From NCBI GenBank assembly GCA_016869335.1, contig VGEJ01000202.1, positions 1-5,386 of the forward strand: a DNA stretch of 5,386 nucleotides. Reading direction: 5' to 3'. A model generated the notes under the pieces. That model had not been told where the DNA came from. It did not search any database and worked only from the letters and a program-made list of their open reading frames with translations. Of this stretch, positions 1-5,386 are shown one piece after another. The position numbers and the translations under genes are program-made. The stretch is from Alphaproteobacteria bacterium (lineage in GTDB: Bacteria > Pseudomonadota > Alphaproteobacteria > VGEJ01). Each line of letters starts with the position of its first letter. Within the stretch, counting starts at the first letter, position 1.

Positions 1-1
1 C

Positions 2-664
2 AACGGCGAGTTCTGGCGCTTCGCGCTCAAGGACATGGTGCTCGATCGCTACGGCGTCGGCGTGACCGTCAAGCCCTATCAGCGTCCGCACCCGCCAATC
101 GCTCTGCCGGCGATGAGCCCCTATTCGGGCACGATGAAGATCGCCGGTGCGCGCGGCTGGATTCCGGTGTCGTCCAATCTCATCCCGGCGTGGAGCGCCA
201 AGAGCCAGTGGGGGAAGTACGTCGAGGGCTGCGCCGAGCGCGGCATCCAGGCGGACCCCGAGATCTGGCGCGTTGGTCGGACCGTGCTGGTGACCGAGAC
301 CGACAAGGAGGCCCAGGCTTACCTGAAGCGCCCCGATCACCTGTTCCACTACTACTACGATCACATGTACGGACTGCTCGGCCACGGCAAGATCCTCGAC
401 TCGATCACGCCGACGAAGGGGTTTCCGTTGTCCGAGTTCACGCGCGAGGTCTACCAGGACGACAACCTGATCTGCGGCAGCCCCGACACCGTGGTGACGA
501 AGCTGCTCGAGCTCCGTGAAGCGGTCGGCCACTTCGGCACGTTGGTGATCGTCGGGCTCGAATACCAGGATCGCCGCATCGTGCGGAACTCGATGCGGCT
601 GCTGGCCGAAGAGGTGATGCCGCGGCTCCGTGCTGCCATCGCCCGCCAGCAGGCGGCGCAATAG
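2..664 (+). CDS. LLM-class flavin-dependent monooxygenase, C-terminal part (5' truncated by window edge)
   Basis: The frame is open from the first bases and ends at TAG 662-664, giving 220 residues of a protein whose family is usually about 340-380 residues, so the N-terminal third is missing. Visible family features, numbered from base 2, are NGEFW at 1-5, KPYQRPHPPI at 24-33 (the proline-rich strand typical of luciferase-like monooxygenases), SPYSGTMKIAGARGW at 39-53, and GSPDTV near 159-164, the loop that in this family contacts the FMN phosphate. A hydrophobic strand FGTLVIVGL follows at 178-186, then a C-terminal helix NSMRLLAEEVMP. Family members are cytoplasmic and use reduced flavin from a partner reductase to oxygenate small organic substrates; the substrate here cannot be deduced. 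The ATG at 35-37 is internal to the family alignment and is not the real start. The gene converges on the LysR gene and is followed by a GC hairpin. Class assignment is firm; specificity is unknown. Confidence 0.9.
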   Translation, partial: NGEFWRFALKDMVLDRYGVGVTVKPYQRPHPPIALPAMSPYSGTMKIAGARGWIPVSSNLIPAWSAKSQWGKYVEGCAERGIQADPEIWRVGRTVLVTETDKEAQAYLKRPDHLFHYYYDHMYGLLGHGKILDSITPTKGFPLSEFTREVYQDDNLICGSPDTVVTKLLELREAVGHFGTLVIVGLEYQDRRIVRNSMRLLAEEVMPRLRAAIARQQAAQ

Positions 665-684
665 CTGGTCGCCCTTGTCTTGTG

Positions 685-709
685 GGGCGCGCCTGTTTCT
701 GGCGCGCCC
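685..709. terminator. GC-rich hairpin between convergent genes
   Basis: A perfect 9-bp inverted repeat, GGGCGCGCC (685-693) and GGCGCGCCC (701-709), encloses the 7-base loop TGTTTCT. It starts 21 bases after the monooxygenase stop and lies 55 bases beyond the LysR stop on the other strand, where a bidirectional terminator would sit. There is no run of T on either side, so it does not meet the strict intrinsic-terminator definition. It may act as an atypical terminator, a transcript-end stabiliser, or together with Rho. The inverted repeat is seen; the function is inferred. Confidence 0.55.
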
Positions 710-763
710 TGACGCCGATTCATGAGAGGCGGCGATGGACGCGGCCTCGACATGAAGAGGAGT

Positions 764-1717
764 TTAGGACGACAGCTCGGGCGAAGCCGCGATCTCGGCG
801 ATCAGGAAATCGCGAAACGCGGTGATGCGGGCGGAGTTGCGCCGCCCCTCGGGATAGACGAAGTAGCCACGGAACTCCGGGCCTGCTATCTCTGGGAGCA
901 CCCTCAACAGGCCGCGGCTCTCGCCGACCATGTAGTCGGGCAGGCCAGCGAGACCGAGTGCACTCTCGGCCGCGAGCAGCATCCCGAATACGCTGTTGAC
1001 TTCGAGCGTGGCGTGCCGCTGCGTGCCTTTGCGGGTGCCGACCGTGATCAGCCAGTTGACCTCGGTCGAGGGGCCGGGCATGTCCTCGCCATAGATGATT
1101 AGGCGATGCGTCGCGAGATCCTCGAGCGCACGCGGCGTGCCGTGGCGGCTGAGATACTGCCGCGCACCGTAGATGTGATTGCGCACGGTCATCAGCGGCC
1201 GCTTGATCAGACCCGGCTGGGTTGGCGCGCGCATGCGGATCGCGACGTCCGCCTCGCGCATCGCGAGATCGAGCTCCCGATCGTCGACCACGACGAGCTG
1301 CAGCCGGATGTCGGGAAACTGCGCGATGAAGCTGCCGACGCGTGGGGCGAGCCACGTCGTGCCGAATCCCACCGTCGTCGTCACCTTGAGCGGGCCACCC
1401 GGCTTGGTCGTCGCTTCGCCGAGGACCCCCTCGGCCATCGCCAACTCGGCCGCGACTTTGCGCGCGGCGCGGAACAGCACCTCGCCCTGCTCGGTGAGCA
1501 CAAGCCCGCGCACGTGGCGGTGAAACAGAGGCGCCCTGAGGCCCTCCTCGAGCGCGCTGATCTGCCGGCTCACCGCCGATTGGCTCAAACCGAGCGCCCT
1601 ACCGGCATGCGTGAAGCTGCCCTCGATGGCGACCGTATGGAATGTCTTCAGCTTCTCCCAGTCCAGATTGCATTCCCATCGCGCATGTTGGACTAGCCTA
1701 TTGTGCCGGGCGCGCAT
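764..1717 (-). CDS. LysR-family transcriptional regulator
   Basis: Read from ATG 1717-1715 this encodes 317 residues. The N-terminal winged helix-turn-helix covers about residues 19-78: LDWEKLKTFHTVA, GSFTHAGRALGLSQSAVSRQI (helix-turn-helix with the family SQSAVSRQI recognition helix), then LFHRHVRGLVLTEQGE (wing). A linker helix follows at 80-100, and the effector-binding domain (PBP2 fold) spans about 108-312, beginning GPLKVTTTVGFG. Such proteins are cytoplasmic DNA-binding tetramers that usually sense a pathway metabolite and often control a divergent operon; here that is the ABC-importer operon. The start is uncertain: the ATG has no clear ribosome-binding sequence and gives 17 residues ahead of the first helix, while CTG at 1666-1664 precedes DWEKLKTF directly, where relatives usually have methionine, and gives 300 residues. 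No in-frame GTG or TTG lies between. The frame stays open upstream into the importer gene, but that part is antisense coding. Family is certain; target is inferred. Confidence 0.92.
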   Translation of the reverse strand: MRARHNRLVQHARWECNLDWEKLKTFHTVAIEGSFTHAGRALGLSQSAVSRQISALEEGLRAPLFHRHVRGLVLTEQGEVLFRAARKVAAELAMAEGVLGEATTKPGGPLKVTTTVGFGTTWLAPRVGSFIAQFPDIRLQLVVVDDRELDLAMREADVAIRMRAPTQPGLIKRPLMTVRNHIYGARQYLSRHGTPRALEDLATHRLIIYGEDMPGPSTEVNWLITVGTRKGTQRHATLEVNSVFGMLLAAESALGLAGLPDYMVGESRGLLRVLPEIAGPEFRGYFVYPEGRRNSARITAFRDFLIAEIAASPELSS

Positions 1718-1728
1718 GAACTGGTCGA
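1700..1728 (-). promoter_or_regulatory. Candidate promoter for the LysR gene
   Basis: On the minus strand, TCGACC (1728-1723) and CACAAT (1705-1700) each match 4 of 6 consensus positions and are separated by exactly 17 bases. Transcription would begin near 1693, downstream of the ATG at 1717, leaving about 27 bases of leader before the CTG at 1666. This fits the shorter LysR product. The match is moderate and could be chance. Confidence 0.3.
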
Positions 1729-1785
1729 GAGATAATGGCGCTGATGCAGTTGCGAACCGTGCCGTCCGCGCCGGGTCCCTCGCGC

Positions 1786-1814
1786 TTGACAGCCGCCGGC
1801 CGAGGTCATAGCGT
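1786..1814 (+). promoter_or_regulatory. Candidate promoter for the ABC-importer operon
   Basis: TTGACA at 1786-1791, preceded by C to give CTTGAC, is a full consensus -35 element of the housekeeping type. With 17-base spacing the -10 position falls on TAGCGT (1809-1814), only a 3 of 6 match, within TCATAGCGT. A weak -10 beside a strong -35 would suit an activator-dependent promoter, but that is inference. The leader to ATG 1874 would be about 50 bases and would contain a small hairpin, GCTGC 1834-1838 with GCAGC 1843-1847. Confidence 0.35.
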
Positions 1815-1873
1815 CCGCGGGCTCGGAAAAAGGGCTGCAACGGCAGCGCACTCTTTAGGGAGAGGAAACGGAG

Positions 1874-3274
1874 ATGTCCGACAAGGCTAGCGAGGTCTAC
1901 GAAAAGACGATGCGTCGCGCCGCGTATGAGCGCAGCTTGACGCGCCGCCGCATGCTTCAGGCATCGGCCGCAGCGATCGGCGCCGCCGCCGCCGCGAGCT
2001 TCGTACCCCAGGAAGTGAGTGCCGCGAGTGGCAAAGTCGTGCACTTCGCGCCGGCGGGCAAGCGGCTCGATGGGACGCTGCGTGCGGTGCAGCCGTTGTT
2101 CAACAAGGCCTTCCCGAACATCGAGCTCGAGGTCGCATCGCTCCCGGTCGGCGAGGCGCTGACAAAGATCAACACCTACATGAATTCGAAGAGCGACGCC
2201 TTCGATGTGATCACGCAGGATCACGCGCAGTTCCCGGCGCTCGACGCGATCGGCGCGCTCACTGACCTGTGGCCGTGGCTCGAGAAAGACAAGGCCTGGT
2301 ACGAGGACTACAAGAAGGACGTCGACGCCAACTACCGGTCGATGTGGAACGTGCCGAAGGGGCCGTCGAAGGACGAGGGCGGCGCCGGCTACGTCGCCGC
2401 TATCACGCCCGACGGCAACGCGATGATGACGTTCTATCGCAAGGACATCTTTGACAAGAAGGGTCTCAAGGTCCCCGAGACCTGGGACACGGTCATCGAC
2501 ACCGTCAAGGAGATCCATGATCCTGACAACGGCGTCTATGGCTATGCCGCCGCGATGAAGCGCGATTTCTGGTCAGGCTATCAGTTCTACGGCATCCTTC
2601 GCTCGTGGGGCGGCGACCACTTCATCGACTGGCCGAACGGTGACTTCACCGTCGCCTTGAACGGCGACGAGGCGTTCAAGTCGCTGTCGATGCTGGTGGA
2701 GCTCGCGAAGTACCAGCATCCGGTGTCGAGCAACGCAAGCGAAGACGAGATCAACGCGTCCTTTGCCAACGGCAGCGCGCTCTATAGCCCGCTGACGTGG
2801 GGTACCGCGGTGCTCAACGATCCGACGTACACCGACCTGCACGAAGCGTGGCACATGGACCTCTCGCCGCGCGGAACGAGCGAGAAGTCGGCGCATCGGG
2901 CGTTGGCGGGCGGGTTCGGGCAGTTCATCCCGACGTGGGCCAAGAACAAGGACGCGGCCTTCGACTGGATGAAGTTCCTCAACAGCCCTGCCGAGGACGT
3001 CATCAGCGCGATCGTGACCGCCGGCGGCCAGCCGTCGCGCTCCTCGGCGCTCAATGCCTGGAGGGATCGCAAGCCGTTCTTCGAGGGGCTGCTGAAAGCC
3101 TTTCCCGTGGCCGTCGTCAACGCCCCCGTCATCCCCGAGGCCTACGCGATCATGGGCGCCACGGGCGAGGAGGTGGCGGACGCCTGCAATGGCCAGAAGA
3201 GCATCGAGGATGCGATGGCCGCGATGCAGAAGCGCGTCACCCGCATCATGGAGGACAGCGGCTACTACAACTAA
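1874..3274 (+). CDS. ABC transporter solute-binding protein, family 1 (sugar type), Tat-exported
   Basis: This 466-residue protein is the periplasmic receptor of an ABC importer. Residues 21-50 form a twin-arginine leader: SLTRRRMLQ at 21-29 matches the S/T-R-R-x-F-L-K pattern, an Ala-rich hydrophobic stretch follows at 30-42, and VSA at 48-50 is a likely cleavage site. The mature part begins ASGKVVHFAP and carries family 1 landmarks: KAFPNIELEV (78-87), YMNSKSDAFDVI (102-113), the hinge region MMTFYRKDIFDKKGLKVPETWD (184-205), AAFDWMKFLNSPAE (361-374), and a C-terminal helix at about 442-460. Length is normal for the family (about 420-470). The start is supported by AGAGGA at 1861-1866, eight bases upstream of the ATG. 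It is the first gene of an operon with two permeases 25 bases downstream, and it is divergent from a LysR gene. The ligand is probably a sugar, polyol or glycerophosphodiester-like solute by family, but cannot be named. Export in folded form is the unusual feature. Confidence 0.93.
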   Translation: MSDKASEVYEKTMRRAAYERSLTRRRMLQASAAAIGAAAAASFVPQEVSAASGKVVHFAPAGKRLDGTLRAVQPLFNKAFPNIELEVASLPVGEALTKINTYMNSKSDAFDVITQDHAQFPALDAIGALTDLWPWLEKDKAWYEDYKKDVDANYRSMWNVPKGPSKDEGGAGYVAAITPDGNAMMTFYRKDIFDKKGLKVPETWDTVIDTVKEIHDPDNGVYGYAAAMKRDFWSGYQFYGILRSWGGDHFIDWPNGDFTVALNGDEAFKSLSMLVELAKYQHPVSSNASEDEINASFANGSALYSPLTWGTAVLNDPTYTDLHEAWHMDLSPRGTSEKSAHRALAGGFGQFIPTWAKNKDAAFDWMKFLNSPAEDVISAIVTAGGQPSRSSALNAWRDRKPFFEGLLKAFPVAVVNAPVIPEAYAIMGATGEEVADACNGQKSIEDAMAAMQKRVTRIMEDSGYYN

Positions 3275-3276
3275 GG

Positions 3277-3290
3277 TCCGCGGTCGCGGA
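3277..3290 (+). promoter_or_regulatory. Intercistronic stem-loop between binding-protein and permease genes
   Basis: In the 25-base gap, TCCGC (3277-3281) pairs with GCGGA (3286-3290) around the loop GGTC. It begins three bases after the binding-protein stop and ends nine bases before the permease ATG at 3300. GCGGA is also the only purine-rich, ribosome-binding-like sequence for that ATG, so folding would hide it. Hairpins at this place in other importer operons, such as malE-malF, help keep the receptor in excess over the permeases. The pairing is seen; the role is inferred. Confidence 0.4.
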
Positions 3291-3299
3291 ACTTTCGTC

Positions 3300-4265
3300 A
3301 TGACCGCGCGGAGCGATGAGACCCGGCTGAGTCCTTCCGCCGGGTCCGCTCTCGTGTCGGTTGCTATGCGCTCGATCAGGGCGCAGCGGCGGCGGCTGGC
3401 GTACTTCTTGATGATGCCGTCGTTGGTCGTACTGATTGGGCTGTCGATCTTTCCCGCGGTAGTTTCCGGCATCCTGTCGTTTCGGGTTCATCCGCTCTAC
3501 AATCCCAACGTCGCCCGGTTCATCGGTTGGCGGAACTTCGAGGACCTGTTCGACGACGCTCGCTTCTGGGAGAGCATCCGCCTCACCATTCTCTGGGCGG
3601 TCGTCGTCGTCGCCGTCCAGATGGTGCTGGGCTTCCTGCTGGCCGTCCTGCTCGACCGCAAGATGCGCGGCATCGGTCTGCTGCGGTCCCTGATCATCAT
3701 TCCGGTGTTCATCTCGCCCATCGCAATGGGCCTGACGTGGCGGTTCATCTTCGAGCCGGTCACGGGTCTAGCCAACTGGTTCGTGAGCCAGCTCGGTTTC
3801 GAGAAATACTCCTGGCTCTCCCATATCGACACCTCGATGTCGACCCTGATGATCGTCGATTGCTGGCAGTGGACGCCGTTCGTGGCCCTGATCCTGCTCG
3901 CCGGTATCCAGAGTATCTCGCCCGAAGTGACCGAGGCGGCGAGGCTCGATCGGGTGCGCGGCGTGACCTACTACCTGCGGATCATTCTGCCGCTGATCCG
4001 GCCTGTGATCATGGTCGTCATCTTGCTTCGGCTGGTCGACTCGATCCGGATCTTCGATCTGGTGTTCATTACGACCAAGGGTGGCCCTGGATCCTCGACG
4101 CTGCTCGCGAGCGTGTATGACTACATCATCTTCGAGCAGGGCCATCTCGGCCTAATGGCGGCCTATGGCTTCCTCATTCTCATTCTGATCAACATTATCG
4201 TCGTCTTGTTTCTCAACACGCTTTATCGCACCGAGAAGGCCGCGCGGCTCGAGGAGCTCAAATGA
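3300..4265 (+). CDS. ABC transporter permease, MalF-type (permease 1)
   Basis: This is a 321-residue inner-membrane protein forming half of the importer channel. Six hydrophobic segments are visible at about residues 33-57, 95-118, 128-150, 181-205, 235-255 and 285-306, the usual topology for short MalF-type subunits, with a basic stretch RAQRRR at 27-32 just before the first. The cytoplasmic EAA loop, which docks on the ATPase, runs from E212-A213-A214 to I228, L230 and P231. Its consensus glycine is replaced by Arg218, whereas permease 2 has the normal glycine. The ATG at 3300 was chosen because it lies 25 bases after the preceding stop and gives a normal length. Longer readings would run inside the binding-protein gene, and GTG 3354 or ATG 3366 are shorter alternatives. 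Its ribosome-binding sequence is weak and inside a hairpin, suggesting translational coupling. The stop overlaps the start of permease 2 by four bases. Confidence 0.92.
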   Translation: MTARSDETRLSPSAGSALVSVAMRSIRAQRRRLAYFLMMPSLVVLIGLSIFPAVVSGILSFRVHPLYNPNVARFIGWRNFEDLFDDARFWESIRLTILWAVVVVAVQMVLGFLLAVLLDRKMRGIGLLRSLIIIPVFISPIAMGLTWRFIFEPVTGLANWFVSQLGFEKYSWLSHIDTSMSTLMIVDCWQWTPFVALILLAGIQSISPEVTEAARLDRVRGVTYYLRIILPLIRPVIMVVILLRLVDSIRIFDLVFITTKGGPGSSTLLASVYDYIIFEQGHLGLMAAYGFLILILINIIVVLFLNTLYRTEKAARLEELK

Positions 4266-5083
4266 GGCAAAGCGGGCTCGGCCGGGTGATCAACGGGCTT
4301 ACGGTGCTCGCTGTCGTGTTGTGGCTGGTGCCAGTGGTGTGGGTCGCGCTCACCTCGATCAAGCCGGCCAACGTCATCAACTCGCCGACGCCGACGTTCT
4401 TCTCGTTCACGCCGACCTGGGCCCATTACCTCGAGGTGTTCGAGCGCTTTCAGTTCGACCGCGCGATCGCCAACAGCCTCATCGCGGTCGGCGTTTCGAC
4501 CTTCATCGTGATCGTCCTCGCGCTGCCGGCGGCCTACGCCTGCGCGCGCATGGGCCTGTTGAGCGGCGACGGCTGGGCGCTGTTCATCCTGTCGCTGCGC
4601 TTCATGCCCGGCGTCGTGGTGGTGCTGCCCTACTTCCTGATGGCCAACTACTTCGACCTCATCGACAGCCAGCTCGTCCTGATCATCGTGTACGTCGCCT
4701 TCGGCCTTCCCTTCGCGGTCTGGCTCTTACGCGGGTTCCTGCTCGACCTGCCGCGCGAGGTCGAGGAGGCGGCGCGCCTCGACGGGCTCGGGTGGCTGCA
4801 GATCATCTTCCGCATCATCCTGCCGATGTCGCGCTCGGGCGTCGCGGTGACCGCCATCTTCACGTTCGTGTTTAGCTGGAACGAGTACCTGTTTGCGCTG
4901 TTCCTGACCTACGACAAGGCCACCACCATCCCGATCGCGCTGCAGAAGACGATCGACCTCTACAATGTGCTCTGGGGCTCGCTCAGCGCCGGCGCGGTGA
5001 TCCAACTCCTGCCGATGATTGTCGTGGTGTTCCTGCTCCAGCATCACATCGCGCGGGGCCTCGCGCTCGGCGCGGTGAAGTAG
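4262..5083 (+). CDS. ABC transporter permease, MalG-type (permease 2)
   Basis: This 273-residue inner-membrane protein is the second channel subunit. It has six hydrophobic segments, at about residues 10-31, 72-94, 106-128, 137-158, 193-215 and 242-262. TSIKP at 31-35 follows the first segment, as is usual in MalG-type proteins. The EAA loop is canonical: E169-A170-A171, D174-G175, then I185, L187 and P188. SWNEYLFAL at 205-213 is another strong family marker. The start ATG overlaps the previous stop as ATGA (4262-4265), which implies translational coupling and equal amounts of the two permeases. GAGGAG at 4251-4256, five bases upstream, is a good ribosome-binding site and confirms the start. 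Length is normal (about 270-290). It is the last gene of the operon; an 11-bp hairpin begins at its stop codon and no ATPase gene follows. Confidence 0.95.
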   Translation: MRQSGLGRVINGLTVLAVVLWLVPVVWVALTSIKPANVINSPTPTFFSFTPTWAHYLEVFERFQFDRAIANSLIAVGVSTFIVIVLALPAAYACARMGLLSGDGWALFILSLRFMPGVVVVLPYFLMANYFDLIDSQLVLIIVYVAFGLPFAVWLLRGFLLDLPREVEEAARLDGLGWLQIIFRIILPMSRSGVAVTAIFTFVFSWNEYLFALFLTYDKATTIPIALQKTIDLYNVLWGSLSAGAVIQLLPMIVVVFLLQHHIARGLALGAVK

Positions 5084-5109
5084 CACCCGCACGACCTGCG
5101 TGCGGGTGC
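5083..5109 (+). terminator. Hairpin at the end of the ABC-importer operon
   Basis: A perfect 11-bp inverted repeat, GCACCCGCACG (5083-5093) and CGTGCGGGTGC (5099-5109), encloses the 5-base loop ACCTG. The first base of the stem is the last base of the permease 2 stop codon. Only GTT follows, with no T-run, so it is a strong stem with a poor tail, like the hairpin at 685-709. It probably ends or stabilises the importer transcript. The next gene starts ten bases beyond it, so some read-through or a separate weak promoter would be needed for that gene. Confidence 0.65.
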
Positions 5110-5118
5110 GTTGGCGCG

Positions 5119-5386
5119 ATGAGCGCGCGAGCGACACCGCCGAGGCCACCTAACGCGCTGCTCGATCAGGCGCTGGCCGCCGCCGCCGCCCACCACCGGG
5201 CCGGGCGCGTGCCGCTCGCCCGGGCGCTGTACGAGGAGATCCTGCGCGCCGCGCCGGATCAGGCCGACGCGCTCCATCTCTACGGCGTGCTGAAGGCCCA
5301 GAGCGGCGATGCGGCCGGCGCCGTCGCGCTGCTCGCGCGGGCGGTGAAGAGGGCGCCGCGTCGGGCCGCGTTTCATGCCGATCTCG
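5119..5386 (+). CDS. TPR-repeat protein, N-terminal part (cut by window edge)
   Basis: From ATG 5119 the frame is open to the window end, giving 89 complete residues. After a proline-rich start (MSARATPPRPPN), two tetratricopeptide-like helical hairpins can be seen. The first spans about residues 16-49, with ALAAAAAHHRAGRVPLARALYEEILRAAPD showing the G-x8-A-x2-Y and terminal proline spacing of TPRs. The second spans about 50-83, with ADALHLYGVLKAQSGDAAGAVALL and again a proline at 80. TPRs mediate protein-protein contacts. In proteobacteria this style of N-terminal TPR block often precedes a sulfotransferase or glycosyltransferase domain, but nothing of that is in the window. There is no convincing ribosome-binding site before the ATG and an operon-end hairpin lies ten bases upstream. 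It has no evident functional link to the importer. Confidence 0.8.
   Translation, partial: MSARATPPRPPNALLDQALAAAAAHHRAGRVPLARALYEEILRAAPDQADALHLYGVLKAQSGDAAGAVALLARAVKRAPRRAAFHADL

Noticed and set aside
1106..1696. Plus-strand open frame opposite the LysR gene
   Set aside because: The encoded sequence is Arg- and Ala-rich with no recognisable fold, while the minus strand carries an unmistakable LysR protein.
1680..1718. Direct repeat CGCGCATG at 1680-1687 and 1711-1718
   Set aside because: Eight bases of common GC-rich sequence at 31-base spacing, inside or next to the LysR coding start; not enough to call an operator.
1834..1847. Small hairpin GCTGC-AACG-GCAGC in the importer leader
   Set aside because: A five-base stem is expected by chance in DNA this GC-rich, and it does not cover the ribosome-binding site at 1861-1866, so it is not called as a riboswitch or attenuator.
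1718..2518. Upstream extension of the LysR reading frame by 267 codons on the minus strand
   Set aside because: It runs antisense through the binding-protein gene, is low in complexity (rich in Arg, Val, Asp) with no recognisable domain, and reflects GC-driven absence of stops. LysR homology begins only near 1666.
3189..3299. Upstream extension of permease 1 by 37 codons
   Set aside because: It lies almost wholly in the 3' end of the binding-protein gene in another frame and has Arg/Ser/Thr-rich sequence with no family match; ATG 3300 gives the expected length.
2573..3472. Long minus-strand open frame opposite the binding-protein and permease 1 genes
   Set aside because: It is Arg/Val/His-rich antisense of well-supported genes, with no motif and no plausible start signal.
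5044..5376. Minus-strand open frame across the operon end and the TPR gene
   Set aside because: It crosses the hairpin and is antisense to the permease tail and TPR codons; the plus strand has clear TPR spacing.

Overview
The window is GC-rich chromosomal DNA, very probably from an alphaproteobacterium. The grounds are G/C-dominated third codon positions, a LysR regulator of a type common in that class, a Tat-type leader on a sugar-class binding protein, and a CTTGAC-type -35 element. The order or genus cannot be fixed from the sequence. I see no rRNA, tRNA, CRISPR array, insertion sequence or phage gene.

Layout: (1) 2-664, +, the C-terminal 220 residues of a luciferase-like (LLM class) flavin-dependent monooxygenase, cut by the left edge. 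(2) 685-709, a perfect 9-bp GC hairpin between two convergent genes. (3) 764-1717, -, a LysR-family regulator whose start is uncertain. (4) 1718-1873, a divergent regulatory region with a candidate promoter on each strand. (5) 1874-5083, +, an ABC-importer operon: a Tat-exported family 1 solute-binding protein, then a MalF-type and a MalG-type permease. A small hairpin lies between binding protein and first permease, and the two permease genes overlap in ATGA. (6) 5083-5109, an 11-bp hairpin that closes the operon. (7) 5119-5386, +, the N-terminus of a TPR-repeat protein that runs off the right edge.

Inferred working model: the binding protein captures a carbohydrate or other polyol-like solute in the periplasm and delivers it to the two-permease channel. 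The divergent LysR protein is the obvious candidate regulator. No ATPase gene is present and the operon ends in a hairpin, so the importer must use an ATPase encoded elsewhere. The monooxygenase may belong to the same catabolic locus, but it is separated by the convergent regulator and the link is only positional.

Nothing here is a clearly new system. The points worth a second look are the LysR start (possible CTG start with a promoter overlapping the annotated ATG), an arginine in place of the conserved EAA-loop glycine in permease 1 only, the missing ATPase, and the intercistronic hairpin that covers the only ribosome-binding-like sequence of permease 1.
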